DNA of 64,000 bases from Pseudomonas sp. B33.4 (GCF_034555375.1 NZ_CP140706.1:6458001-6522000), one strand, 5' to 3'; shown: positions 9,039-18,067, counted from the first letter of the stretch. Notes: generated by a model not told the origin, from the sequence alone. Made by a program: numbers and translations.

Positions 9039-10709
9039 TTAGCTATCCAGTGCTTTGTATTTTTCGCGCAGGTGGTTGCGGATATACACCGCCGACAGGT
9101 TCAACGTCGCGATCACCAGTACCAGCAACAGCGCCGTGGCATACACCAGCGGGCGGGCCGCTTCGACGTTCGGGCTCTGGAAGCCGACGTCATAGATGTG
9201 GAAGCCCAGGTGCATGATCTTCTGATCCAGGTGCAGGTACGGGTAGTTGCCGTCCACCGGCAGCGACGGCGCCAGTTTCACCACACCCACCAGCATCAGC
9301 GGCGCCACTTCACCGGCGGCGCGAGCCACGGCGAGAATCATGCCGGTCATCATCGCCGGGCTGGCCATCGGGATCACAATCTTCCACAAGGTTTCAGCCT
9401 TGGTCGCGCCGAGGGCCAACGAACCTTCACGCACGGTACGCGGAATACGCGCCAGACCTTCCTCGGTCGCCACGATCACCACCGGCACCGCCAGCAACGC
9501 CAGGGTCAACGAGGCCCAAAGCAGACCCGGGGTACCGAAGGTCGGTGCCGGCAGCGCTTCGGGGAAGAACAAGCGGTCGACCGAACCACCGAGCACGTAA
9601 ACGAAGAAGCCCAGACCAAACACGCCGTAAACGATCGCCGGTACGCCAGCGAGGTTGTTCACCGCGATACGGATGATCCGCGTCAGGGTGTTCTGCTTGG
9701 CGTATTCACGCAGGTACACCGCCGCCAGCACGCCAAACGGGGTGACGATCATCGCCATGATCAACGTCATCATCACGGTGCCGAAGATTGCCGGGAAAAT
9801 CCCGCCTTCGGTGTTCGCTTCACGCGGGTCATCCGAAAGGAATTCCCAGATCTTGCTGAAGTAGAAGCCGACCTTGGTGAAGGTGCTCATCGCGTTCGGC
9901 TGGTAGGCGTGAACCACTTTGCCCAGACCGATTTCGATCTCTTTGCCGTTGGCATCGCGAGCGGTCAGGGCATCGCGGTTGAACTGCGCATGCAGATCGG
10001 CCAGACGCGCTTCGATGTCCTGATAACGCGCATTCAGCTCGGCACGCTCGGACTCCATGTCCGCTTGCGCGGTGGCGTCGAGTTTGCCTTCCAGTTCCAG
10101 TTTGCGACCGTGCAGACGGATGCGCTCCAGTCCTGCGTTGATCGCACCGATGTCGGTTTTTTCCAGCGATTTCAGTTGTGCCGCCAGGCCGTTCACACGG
10201 TTGATCCGCGCTTGCAGTTCAGGCCAGGCAGCTTCACCCTCGGCGATAACTTTGCCGTCCTGTTTGACGTTGACCAGGTAGCCGTAGAAGTTGCCCCACT
10301 CGCGACGTTCGATCGCCATCAGCTCTGGCGGCGTGGTCTGGTTGGTCAGCCAGTCGCCGACGATCCAGGTGAAGTCGTTGCCGTTCAAGTCACGGTTGCC
10401 GACCTTGATCAGCTCGCGGGTCATGAATTCCGGACCTTCATCCGGCACCGGCAAACCGGCGCTCTTCAGACGGGCACGCGGCACTTCTTCTTTCTGTACC
10501 ACTTCGCCGACGACCAGATGCTGGGCCTGACCCGGCACGTCGTAGCTGGCATGCACCAGGTCCGCCGGCCAGAAGTGACCCAGACCGCGCACGGCAATCA
10601 CGGCCAGCAGGCCAATGGTCATGATGACCGCGATGGACACCGCGCCACCGCTGATCCAGACGCCCGGGGCGCCGCTCTTGAACCATCCTTTCAGGGAGTT
10701 CTGTTTCAC
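9039..10709 (-). CDS. pstA: Phosphate ABC transporter permease PstA, extended form
   Basis: 556-residue inner-membrane permease, about 260 residues longer than E. coli PstA. A first membrane helix (~22-42) is followed by a ~230-residue soluble insert with a predicted coiled coil (about 145-220; LEKTDIGAINAGLERIRLHG onward). The usual permease domain with five or six helices follows (~290-550; GGIFPAIFGTVMMTLIMAMI, EGLARIPRTVREGSLALGAT). The EAA-type loop that contacts PstB is present. The start is GTG with AAGGTAG upstream. It lies 17 nt after pstC, clearly co-transcribed. The long insert is typical of Pseudomonas-type PstA as I remember it, but its job is unknown. Confidence 0.94.
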   Translation of the reverse strand: MKQNSLKGWFKSGAPGVWISGGAVSIAVIMTIGLLAVIAVRGLGHFWPADLVHASYDVPGQAQHLVVGEVVQKEEVPRARLKSAGLPVPDEGPEFMTRELIKVGNRDLNGNDFTWIVGDWLTNQTTPPELMAIERREWGNFYGYLVNVKQDGKVIAEGEAAWPELQARINRVNGLAAQLKSLEKTDIGAINAGLERIRLHGRKLELEGKLDATAQADMESERAELNARYQDIEARLADLHAQFNRDALTARDANGKEIEIGLGKVVHAYQPNAMSTFTKVGFYFSKIWEFLSDDPREANTEGGIFPAIFGTVMMTLIMAMIVTPFGVLAAVYLREYAKQNTLTRIIRIAVNNLAGVPAIVYGVFGLGFFVYVLGGSVDRLFFPEALPAPTFGTPGLLWASLTLALLAVPVVIVATEEGLARIPRTVREGSLALGATKAETLWKIVIPMASPAMMTGMILAVARAAGEVAPLMLVGVVKLAPSLPVDGNYPYLHLDQKIMHLGFHIYDVGFQSPNVEAARPLVYATALLLVLVIATLNLSAVYIRNHLREKYKALDS

Positions 10710-10725
10710 AGACTTCTACCTTTGC

Positions 10726-13008
10726 TTAAAGCGACGAGTATTTCTTGCGCAGACGCTGACGAATCAGTTCTGCCAGGGTGTTCATGACGAAGGTGAACAA
10801 CAGCAGCACCAGCGCCGAGAGGAACAGCACGCGGTAGTGGCTGCCGCCGACTTCCGACTCGGGCATTTCCACCGCGACGTTGGCAGCCAGAGTGCGCAGG
10901 CCCTCGAACAGGTTCATTTCCATGACCGGGGTGTTGCCGGTGGCCATCAGCACGATCATGGTTTCGCCGACCGCACGGCCCATGCCGATCATCAGCGCCG
11001 AGAAGATCCCCGGGCTGGCGGTGAGGATCACCACGCGGGTCATGGTCTGCCACGGCGTGGCACCCAAGGCCAGCGAGCCGAGGGTCAGGCCGCGCGGCAC
11101 ACTGAACACCGCATCTTCAGCGATCGAGTAGATGTTCGGGATCACCGCGAAGCCCATGGCCAGACCGACCACCAGAGCGTTGCGCTGGTCGTAGGTGATG
11201 CCGAGGTCGTGGGAGATCCACATGCGCATGTCACCGCCGAAGAACCAGTTCTCCATGAACGGGCTCATGTACAGCGACAGCCAGCCCACAAACAGAATCA
11301 CCGGAATCAACAGCGCACTTTCCCAACCGTCCGGGACTCGCAGACGAATCGACTCAGGCAGGCGACTGAAGGTGAAACCGGCGACCAGAATGCCGATCGG
11401 CAACAACATCAGCAGGCTGAAGATGCCCGGCAGATGCCCTTCTACATATGGTGCGAGGAACAGGCCGGCGAAGAAACCGAGGATCACCGTCGGCATCGCT
11501 TCCATCAGCTCGATCACCGGCTTGACCTTGCGGCGCATGCCCGGGGCCATGAAGTAGGCGGTGTAGATCGCCGCCGCGACCGCCAGTGGCGCCGCCAGCA
11601 ACATCGCGTAGAACGCAGCCTTCAGGGTGCCGAAGGTCAGTGGCGAGAGGCTCAGTTTCGGTTCGAAATCGGTGTTGGCCGCAGTCGATTGCCAGACGTA
11701 TTTAGGCTCGTCGTAGTTCTCGTACCAGACCTTGCTCCACAGCGCGCTCCACGATACTTCCGGGTGCGGGTTGTCGAGCAGCAGCGGTTGCAGCTTGCCG
11801 CCGGCTTCGACGATGACGCGGTTGGCGCGCGGCGACAGACCGAACAGGCCTTGGCCTTCTACAACTTGATCGACCAGCAGCGTGCGGTGCGCGGTGCTGT
11901 GGAACACGCCGAGCTTGCCGCTGGCATCCAAGGCGAGGAAGCCTTTGCGACGCTCTTCGGCGGAGATTTCAACGATCGGCGTGGTGCCCATCTGGAAGGT
12001 GCGGATTTGTTTCAGGCGCAGTTCGCCATCGGTGTCACGGGCCATGAACCACTGGGCCAGACCACCCTTGGAGTCGCCGACGATCAGCGAGATACCGCCG
12101 ACCAGTTGCGTGGTCGCGGTGACTTCGGCATCAGCGTTTTCCAGCAGTTTGTAGCGACCGTTGAGGCTCTTGTCGCGCAGGCTGAACACGTCGGCCTGAG
12201 CGCGACCGTTGACCACGTACAGCCATTGCTGGCGCGGGTCGACGAAGATGTTTTTCACCGGTTCAGTCATCTGCGGCAGATCGATACGCTTCTGCTCGTT
12301 GGTGACTTCGCCGGTCATCATGTTTTCTTCGCTGGTCAGCGACAACACGTTGAGTTGCGAGCCGGTCGAACCGACCAGCATCAGTGTGGTGTCGGAGGCG
12401 TTGAGACTGACATGCTCCAGCGCACCGCCGGCTTCGTTCAGCGCGATCGGTGCCTCGCCATATGGATACTCGATGGCCGGGCTGATAGTTTTCTTGCCGT
12501 CGGGGTAGCTGACTTTATAAGTGTGACGGAACACCAGCGCCTGGCCGTTGGACAGACCCACGGCCACCAGCGGATGGCCCGGCTGATCTTCACCAATCGA
12601 GGTCACGGTGGCGCCGGCAGGCACCGGCAGATCGACGCGCTTCAGTTCAGCGCCACTGTCGATATCAAAGAACAATGCCTGGCCCTTGTCGGAAACGCGC
12701 ATGGCCACCTGATTCTGCTCTTCGAGCGAAATCATCAGCGGCTTGCCGGCGTCCTGCATCCAGGCTGGGGTGATCGAGTCTTTCGCGGTCAGGTCGGCAC
12801 CCTGAAACAGCGGCGCAACCACGTAGGCGAGGAAGAAAAAGATCAGGGTAATGGCTGCCAGCACCGCGAGACCGCCAACGAGGACGTACCAGCGGGTGAA
12901 GCGATCCTTGAGCGCGCGAATGCGGCGCTTGCGTTGCAGCTCAGGCGTATTGAAATCAATGCGCTTGGGAGGATTAGTAGTCATTTGGGAATTGGCCAGA
13001 TCATTCAT
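10726..13008 (-). CDS. pstC: Phosphate ABC transporter permease PstC, with large periplasmic domain
   Basis: 760 residues compared with about 320 in E. coli PstC. One membrane helix (~36-58) leads into a soluble region of about 370 residues (~65-430). Repeated blade-like strands there (LVAVGLSNGQALVFRHTY, TLMLVGSTGSQLNVLSL, QWLYVVNGRAQADVFSL, SLIVGDSKGGLAQWFM) suggest a beta-propeller facing the periplasm. The permease domain (~455-755) follows, with LKAAFYAMLLAAPLAVAAAI and the ATPase-contact loop LGATPWQTMTRVVI. AGGGTGA precedes ATG 13008. A second Pho box lies directly upstream, so the pstC-pstA-pstB-phoU unit can be induced separately from pstS. Confidence 0.93.
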   Translation of the reverse strand: MNDLANSQMTTNPPKRIDFNTPELQRKRRIRALKDRFTRWYVLVGGLAVLAAITLIFFFLAYVVAPLFQGADLTAKDSITPAWMQDAGKPLMISLEEQNQVAMRVSDKGQALFFDIDSGAELKRVDLPVPAGATVTSIGEDQPGHPLVAVGLSNGQALVFRHTYKVSYPDGKKTISPAIEYPYGEAPIALNEAGGALEHVSLNASDTTLMLVGSTGSQLNVLSLTSEENMMTGEVTNEQKRIDLPQMTEPVKNIFVDPRQQWLYVVNGRAQADVFSLRDKSLNGRYKLLENADAEVTATTQLVGGISLIVGDSKGGLAQWFMARDTDGELRLKQIRTFQMGTTPIVEISAEERRKGFLALDASGKLGVFHSTAHRTLLVDQVVEGQGLFGLSPRANRVIVEAGGKLQPLLLDNPHPEVSWSALWSKVWYENYDEPKYVWQSTAANTDFEPKLSLSPLTFGTLKAAFYAMLLAAPLAVAAAIYTAYFMAPGMRRKVKPVIELMEAMPTVILGFFAGLFLAPYVEGHLPGIFSLLMLLPIGILVAGFTFSRLPESIRLRVPDGWESALLIPVILFVGWLSLYMSPFMENWFFGGDMRMWISHDLGITYDQRNALVVGLAMGFAVIPNIYSIAEDAVFSVPRGLTLGSLALGATPWQTMTRVVILTASPGIFSALMIGMGRAVGETMIVLMATGNTPVMEMNLFEGLRTLAANVAVEMPESEVGGSHYRVLFLSALVLLLFTFVMNTLAELIRQRLRKKYSSL

Positions 13009-13030
13009 GCGCTCACCCTAGCGATCCTGT

Positions 13031-13048
13031 ATGACAGAAAGATGACAA
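13031..13048 (-). promoter_or_regulatory. Pho box upstream of pstC
   Basis: On the minus strand this reads TTGTCATCTTTCTGTCAT, two direct TGTCAT repeats 11 bp apart, a strong match to the Pho-box consensus. It ends 23 nt before the pstC start, close for an activator site, so the transcript would have a very short leader. Confidence 0.8.
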
Positions 13049-13111
13049 TGCAGTGACGCAGCAAATCCACCGCCAGCGGGACTGGCAGAGGATCAAAAAT
13101 TTGAGGTGTGG

Positions 13112-13144
13112 AAAAGGCCGGCCTGCGAGCAGATCCGGCCTTTT
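13112..13144 (-). terminator. Rho-independent terminator after pstS
   Basis: The stem AAAAGGCCGG/CCGGCCTTTT with a GC-rich loop lies 38 nt beyond the pstS stop and just upstream of the pstC promoter. It separates pstS from the pstCAB-phoU unit. Confidence 0.8.
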
Positions 13145-13181
13145 ACCTGAGTCCGGTGGGGTTCACCCTGGACTCAATTTG

Positions 13182-14180
13182 TTACTTCTTTGCGACAGCG
13201 CCGCCTTCCTGCAGACCCAGGTCAGCCAGTGCTTTTGCAGCAACCTTGGCTGGCAAAGGGATGTAGCCGTCTTTCACCACAACTTCCTGGCCCTGCTTCG
13301 ACAGCACCAGTTTCACGAACTCAGCTTCCAGCGGAGCCAGAGGCTTGTTCGGGGCTTTGTTGACGTACACGTAGAGGAAACGCGACAGCGGGTATTTGCC
13401 GTTCAGGGCGTTTTCTTCGGTGTCTTCGATGAAGTCAGTGCTGCCTTTCTTGGCCAATGGCACGGTTTTCACACTGGCGGTCTTGTAACCGATGCCCGAG
13501 TAACCGATGCCGTTCAGCGAGGAGCTGATCGACTGCACGACCGAAGCCGAACCTGGTTGTTCGTTGACGTTTGGTTTGTAGTCGCCTTTGCACAGGGCTT
13601 CTTCTTTGAAGTAGCCGTAGGTACCGGATACCGAGTTGCGACCGAATAGTTGCACTGGCTTGTTGGCCAGGTCGCCGGTCACACCCAGTTCGCCCCAGGT
13701 TTTCACGTCGGCTTTGGCGCCGCACAGACGGGTCGACGAGAAGATTGCGTCAACCTGTTCCATGGTCAGGTGCTGGATCGGGTTGTCCTTGTGCACGAAT
13801 ACGGCCAGGGCATCCACGGCAACCGGGATTGCGGTTGGCTTGTAGCCGTACTTCTGCTCGAAGGCCGCCAGTTCGGTGTCCTTCATCTTGCGGCTCATCG
13901 GGCCCAGGTTGGAGGTGCCTTCAGTCAGCGCAGGTGGCGCAGTGGCGGAGCCAGCGGCCTGAATCTGGATATTTACGTTCGGGTATTCTTTTTTGTAGTT
14001 CTCAGCCCAGAGGGTCATGAGGTTGGCCAGGGTATCGGAGCCGACGCTGGACAGGTTGCCCGACACACCAGTGGTCTTGGTGTAGCTCGGGATAGCAGGG
14101 TCAACAGCGGCGAACGCGTTGGCAGTCGCAACGCCAGCAGCGACAAAAGTCATTGCCGCCATCAAACGCTTCAGTTTCAT
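13182..14180 (-). CDS. pstS: Periplasmic phosphate-binding protein PstS
   Basis: 332 residues with a signal peptide (1-~25, ending ANAFA). The mature protein has the PBP-like phosphate-binding signature: [11 protein letters not shown] near the N-terminus, [24 protein letters not shown], and [15 protein letters not shown]. It captures Pi for PstC/PstA. Its own Pho-box promoter lies upstream and a terminator follows, so it can be expressed at a much higher level than the membrane components. Confidence 0.97.
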   Translation of the reverse strand: MKLKRLMAAMTFVAAGVATANAFAAVDPAIPSYTKTTGVSGNLSSVGSDTLANLMTLWAENYKKEYPNVNIQIQAAGSATAPPALTEGTSNLGPMSRKMKDTELAAFEQKYGYKPTAIPVAVDALAVFVHKDNPIQHLTMEQVDAIFSSTRLCGAKADVKTWGELGVTGDLANKPVQLFGRNSVSGTYGYFKEEALCKGDYKPNVNEQPGSASVVQSISSSLNGIGYSGIGYKTASVKTVPLAKKGSTDFIEDTEENALNGKYPLSRFLYVYVNKAPNKPLAPLEAEFVKLVLSKQGQEVVVKDGYIPLPAKVAAKALADLGLQEGGAVAKK

Positions 14181-14258
14181 GCCTTACTCCTAGCAGATAG
14201 GGTGTGTTAAGTCGGGGCCAAGTATCAGCAGGCCGTGTGAACACTCTATGGCTGAAAT

Positions 14259-14276
14259 ATGACAATTGGATGAAAG
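14259..14276 (-). promoter_or_regulatory. Pho box upstream of pstS
   Basis: Minus-strand reading CTTTCATCCAATTGTCAT fits the Pho-box pattern CTKTCAT-N4-YTGTCAY closely. It lies about 80 nt upstream of the pstS start. A weak -10-like CATAGA follows 8 nt downstream. Confidence 0.85.
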
Positions 14277-14311
14277 GCCAGCATGGGCCTCGTCAAAAGA
14301 AAACGAAACAC

Positions 14312-14353
14312 TTGTCGAGTTGACAAATCAAACGTAAAAGATAGCCTTGTCAA
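14312..14353 (+). promoter_or_regulatory. Promoter and likely operator of the XRE/PIN pair
   Basis: TTGTC-N5-GACAA (14312-14326) is a perfect inverted repeat overlapping a perfect -35 hexamer TTGACA (14320-14325). A further half-site TTGTCAA lies at 14347-14353. The -10 is weak (around 14340-14347). The arrangement suggests auto-repression by the downstream XRE protein. Confidence 0.6.
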
Positions 14354-14368
14354 CCACGAGAGGGCCCC

Positions 14369-15427
14369 ATGATAAACGACCGAATTCGTCGCGCGCGCCT
14401 GCAAAAAGGCCTCACTCTTGAGGCTTTGGCGATGGAGCTTGGCGACATAACCAAACAAGCCTTGAGCAAATATGAGAAGGGGTTGAGCACTCCGAACTCA
14501 ACTCGCCTGCTGCAACTGGCCAAGGCGCTTCAGGTCAGCCCTGAGTACTTCTTTCGCGCTGATGCAATTGCACTGGCGCCTCTGGAGTTTCGAAAACTGG
14601 CCCGAATGCCTAAATATCGCCAGGCACAGGTGGAAGAGAAAATTCGCGAGCACCTTGAGCGCTACATCGCGCTCGAGGAGTGTTTCAATCCTGCCGACAT
14701 CCACACTCCCGTCACCCCGGCGCAAATGATCCCGGTTTCCTCTCTCGATGAAGCCGAAGGCGCAGCAGAGGAGCTTCGGCAATTCTGGGGAATTGGTAGC
14801 GACCCCATTGCCAACCTGACCGAACAGCTGGAGGAGCACAGCATAAAAGTCGCCATGCTAAACGGCCCGGACGACTTCGACGGCGCTTGCGCTGCCACCG
14901 GTAACGGCGAACACGTGTTGATTGCACTGAATGCCGATCGCCCAGGCGAACGAATCAGGTTCACTGCCGCCCATGAACTCGGCCACTGGGTCATGGCATT
15001 ACCCGAGGATATGCCGGAGAGGGACAAGGAAAACTGCTGCCATCGATTTGCCGGCGCGTTTCTTTACCCGGCGAAAAGTGTCACCGGTGACTTCGGTAGC
15101 CATCCTCGCTCCAGAGTTCATCCACGAGAACTGCTGATTGCAAAGCGTCAATACGGGATCTCAATGCATGCCGCGTTGAGACGCCTGAAAGATCTGAAGC
15201 TTCTCAGCGAAAGTGGCTATAAGTCCCTCACCATCCAATTCAGTGCCAATGGCTGGCGCAAATCAGAACCTGAGCCGTTACCTTGCAAGCCGCCTCAAAG
15301 ATTTGAGTCGCTAGCATTCTGGGCGCTGGCAGAAGGTTTGATCACCAAGTCTCGGGCTGCCGAACTCCTGCGCAAACCAGTGAGCGCACTGGACCCCAAT
15401 TTTTTGGGTTCACTGGAGAATGCATGA
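14369..15427 (+). CDS. XRE regulator fused to ImmA/IrrE metallopeptidase (probable antitoxin)
   Basis: 352 residues. The N-terminal XRE helix-turn-helix (~1-62) is RIRRARLQKGLTLEALAMEL with TKQALSKYEKG and LLQLAKALQVSPEYFF. An ImmA/IrrE (COG2856) domain (~120-290) carries the zinc motif AAHELGHWV and a downstream CCHRFAGAFLYP region. Members cleave or sense partner regulators, and XRE-COG2856 fusions occur in predicted toxin-antitoxin pairs. The stop overlaps the next start (ATGA), so the PIN gene is translationally coupled. GAGAGGG gives the ribosome site. Other possibility: a phage-like or stress regulator. Confidence 0.88.
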   Translation: MINDRIRRARLQKGLTLEALAMELGDITKQALSKYEKGLSTPNSTRLLQLAKALQVSPEYFFRADAIALAPLEFRKLARMPKYRQAQVEEKIREHLERYIALEECFNPADIHTPVTPAQMIPVSSLDEAEGAAEELRQFWGIGSDPIANLTEQLEEHSIKVAMLNGPDDFDGACAATGNGEHVLIALNADRPGERIRFTAAHELGHWVMALPEDMPERDKENCCHRFAGAFLYPAKSVTGDFGSHPRSRVHPRELLIAKRQYGISMHAALRRLKDLKLLSESGYKSLTIQFSANGWRKSEPEPLPCKPPQRFESLAFWALAEGLITKSRAAELLRKPVSALDPNFLGSLENA

Positions 15428-15915
15428 GTTTGATCTTCATCAGTGATACGAATATCTGGATTGACTTCAGAAACGCCGGATTACTGGACCAGATGTTTCG
15501 CTTGCCATTCACACTTTGCTGCACCGACTTTGTCATGCATGAGCTTGCAGACTTTCCCCACCAGGAACTGCTTGATCGAGGGCTGAGTGTTGAATCGTTC
15601 GATGAGTCTGGCGTGATCAGGCTCTTTGAGCTGAAAATCGAGCACAACAACAGCTCACTGGCGGACGTGTCTTGTTACCTGCTCGCACAGGAAACAGGAC
15701 GTCCGTTGCTGACCGGAGATGGCAAGTTAAGGCGCCAGGCACAACGAGATGGACTGGAGGTGCACGGCGCTCTTTGGTTACTTGATCTGATGGTTGAACA
15801 TCACGTAATCGAAAAGCCGCACGCCGCAGACGCCTTGGCCCATATGCTTGAGCATGGCGCTCGACTCCCAACTGGCGAGTGCGAAACAAGGCTCTCACGC
15901 TGGCGAGAGCCCTAG
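15424..15915 (+). CDS. PIN-domain protein, probable toxin of the XRE/ImmA pair
   Basis: 163 residues spanning one PIN domain. The conserved acidic set is visible: Asp in FISDTNIWIDF (residues 4-14), Glu in VMHELADF, Asp in SSLADVSCYLLA, and Asp in PLLTGDGKLRRQA. PIN proteins are Mg2+-dependent ribonucleases, often VapC-type toxins. The 4-bp overlap with the XRE/ImmA gene and the order regulator-then-PIN suggest a type II toxin-antitoxin operon. The usual partner would be a small VapB-like antitoxin; none is seen. The target RNA cannot be told from sequence. Confidence 0.82.
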   Translation: MSLIFISDTNIWIDFRNAGLLDQMFRLPFTLCCTDFVMHELADFPHQELLDRGLSVESFDESGVIRLFELKIEHNNSSLADVSCYLLAQETGRPLLTGDGKLRRQAQRDGLEVHGALWLLDLMVEHHVIEKPHAADALAHMLEHGARLPTGECETRLSRWREP

Positions 15916-15931
15916 ATAGCAGAATCCTGGA

Positions 15932-17230
15932 TCAGCGCCCCTTCTTCCAGAGCCACGCCCCCACCAGAATCCCCATCGCGCACAGCACCGCCACATAGTA
16001 GGCGGGCCCCATCGCGCTTTCTTTCAGCAGCAGACTGACCACCATCGGCGTCAACCCGCCGAAGATCGCGTAAGCCACGTTGTACGAGAACGACAAGCCG
16101 CTAAAGCGCACCACCGGTGGAAACGCTTTAACCATCACATACGGCACCGCACCAATGGTGCCGACCAGAAAACCGGTCAGCGCATACAGCGGGAACAGCC
16201 AGTCCGGGTGATCGGCGAGGCTGTGATAGAACGTCCACGAGCTGATCAGCAAGCCCAGGCAACCAAACACAAATACCCGACCGGCACCGAAACGATCCGC
16301 CAACGCGCCGGAAATGATGCAGCCGATGCTCAGGAACACAATCGCCAGACTGTTCGATTGCAGCGCTTGCGTCGGCGTGAAGTGATAGACCGTTTGCAGC
16401 ACGGTCGGCGTCATCAGGATGACCACAACGATACCGGCCGACAGCAACCAGGTCAGCAGCATCGAGATCGCAATCGCGCCGCGATGATCACGCAGCACCG
16501 CACGCAGCGGCACTTCTTCAGCCAAGGCTTTGCGCAGTTGCAGCTCAGCGAATACCGGGGTTTCGTGCAGCCAGCGACGCAGGTAGACCGAGAACAGGCC
16601 GAACACACCGCCCAGCAGGAATGGAATCCGCCAGGCGTAATCGGAAACCTCGGCAGGCGTATAAATGCTGTTGATCGCCGTGGCCACCAGCGAGCCCAGC
16701 AGAATACCGGCGGTCAGGCCGCTGGTGAGGGTGCCGCAGGCGTAACCCATGTGCTTTTGCGGTACGTGTTCGGAAACGAAGACCCACGCGCCCGGCACTT
16801 CACCGCCAATCGCCGCGCCCTGAATCACCCGCATCAACAGAAGCAGGATCGGCGCCCACATGCCGATCTGCGCATACGTTGGCAGCAACCCCATGATCAG
16901 GGTCGGCACGGCCATCATGAAAATGCTCAGGGTGAACATCTTCTTGCGCCCCAGCAGATCGCCGAAGTGCGCCATGACGATGCCGCCCAGTGGCCGCGCG
17001 AGGTAGCCGGCGGCGAAGATGCCGAAGGTCTGCATCAGGCGCAGCCACTCGGGCATGTCGGCCGGGAAGAACAACTTGCCGACCACGGTAGCGAAGAAGA
17101 CGAAGATGATGAAGTCGTAGAACTCCAGCGCACCACCGAGGGCGGACAGCGACAGAGTTTTGTAGTCATTGCGGGTCAACGGTCGTGCGGGTTGCTCGGG
17201 CTGCGCGAGGCTCGAAGGCGCTGTGGTCAT
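15932..17230 (-). CDS. MFS transporter, metabolite:H+ symporter type
   Basis: 432 residues from the ATG at 17230 (AGAGAAG upstream); a longer frame to 17326 lacks family similarity. About 12 membrane helices are visible. The MFS loop 2-3 signature is visible as LARPLGGIVMAHFGDLLGRKK, together with the ALGGALEFYDFIIFVFFA start typical of the MHS (ProP/KgtP/ShiA-like) family. Substrates of that family are small organic acids or osmolytes; this one cannot be assigned. It converges on the PIN gene with 16 bp between stops. Confidence 0.9.
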   Translation of the reverse strand: MTTAPSSLAQPEQPARPLTRNDYKTLSLSALGGALEFYDFIIFVFFATVVGKLFFPADMPEWLRLMQTFGIFAAGYLARPLGGIVMAHFGDLLGRKKMFTLSIFMMAVPTLIMGLLPTYAQIGMWAPILLLLMRVIQGAAIGGEVPGAWVFVSEHVPQKHMGYACGTLTSGLTAGILLGSLVATAINSIYTPAEVSDYAWRIPFLLGGVFGLFSVYLRRWLHETPVFAELQLRKALAEEVPLRAVLRDHRGAIAISMLLTWLLSAGIVVVILMTPTVLQTVYHFTPTQALQSNSLAIVFLSIGCIISGALADRFGAGRVFVFGCLGLLISSWTFYHSLADHPDWLFPLYALTGFLVGTIGAVPYVMVKAFPPVVRFSGLSFSYNVAYAIFGGLTPMVVSLLLKESAMGPAYYVAVLCAMGILVGAWLWKKGR

Positions 17231-17605
17231 GGCAAGGGCTTCTCTTATAGTCGGATCTGCCGCCACAACAACGCTGGCGGTGGCTTGGGCAGGTTCGGCA
17301 CCATAGCAAATTGTTCGAAAAAGCACATAGAGGCGCGTATTTGACGGTCGAAATCAGAACCGGATGGTCGTCGCGGAGTCTACCGACCGATATACTCGCA
17401 ACCTGCTCCGGTTTGTAAGGGGTTGCTGTGCGAAAACGTTGTTGGCCCGGCCTTTGCTCGGGATCAGCCGGTTTCGCAGAGTTTCTCCTTAGGCGCCTGA
17501 TGGAAAACGTGACGAACGTAGTATGTTCGGTGCTGAATCGTTTTTCCCGAAGACGGCTACCACCAGCAATACCAACAAGAGTCACGGGTCAGAGGCACCC
17601 CCGGC
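17231..17605. other. Intergenic region between the MFS and thioesterase genes
   Basis: Divergent gap of 375 bases. I see a GATATACTC -10-like word at about 17390, and otherwise only short open frames with no family features. It probably contains the two divergent promoters. Confidence 0.4.
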
Positions 17606-18010
17606 ATGATAGAGCTCGAACAAGAAGATCCGATCCCGCAAGGCGACCTGGCCCTGCAAATCACTGCACTTCCACGTGAAACCAACGGCTTTGGCGATAT
17701 TTTCGGCGGCTGGCTGGTGGCACAGATGGATTTGGCCGGCACCGCAATGGCCAGCCGTGTCGCTGGCGGCCGCGTGGCCACGGTTGCCATTGATCGCATG
17801 GCGTTCCTCGTGCCTGTGGCTGTCGGCGCGCAATTGTCCTTTTATACCCAGACCCTGGAAATCGGCCGCAGCTCGATCCAGATGATGGTCGAAGTGTGGA
17901 GCGACGACCCGCTGTCCAGCGAGTGGCGTAAAGTGACCGAAGCGGTATTCGTCTTCGTCGCCATCGACGGCAGTGGTCGCACCCGCTCGGTTCCGCCACG
18001 CGCGCGCTAA
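17606..18010 (+). CDS. Acyl-CoA thioesterase, YciA-like hot-dog fold
   Basis: 134 residues forming a single hot-dog domain. The family motifs are ETNGFGDIFGGWLVAQMDLAG (residues ~25-45, with the catalytic Asp region DIFGG) and ATVAIDRMAFLVPVAVG (~58-75). YciA-type enzymes hydrolyse short- to long-chain acyl-CoA in the cytoplasm. It is monocistronic or co-transcribed with the mutarotase gene 58 nt downstream. Confidence 0.9.
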   Translation: MIELEQEDPIPQGDLALQITALPRETNGFGDIFGGWLVAQMDLAGTAMASRVAGGRVATVAIDRMAFLVPVAVGAQLSFYTQTLEIGRSSIQMMVEVWSDDPLSSEWRKVTEAVFVFVAIDGSGRTRSVPPRAR

Positions 18011-18067
18011 ACCTCGCGGCCGTTTGACGGTCGATAGTTGTCCTTGTTACTGATCGAGAGCTGTCCC

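Noticed and set aside
8091..10787. Long rightward open frame opposite pstA/pstB
   Set aside because: Antisense shadow of real leftward genes; product is His/Gln/Arg-rich low-complexity with no family motif, no ribosome site.
10615..13056. Long rightward open frame opposite pstC
   Set aside because: Antisense shadow caused by high GC at third positions; compositionally biased product without family motifs.
14246..14458. 70-aa leftward frame upstream of pstS
   Set aside because: Overlaps the Pho box and the XRE gene, no family features, no ribosome site; not supported as a gene.
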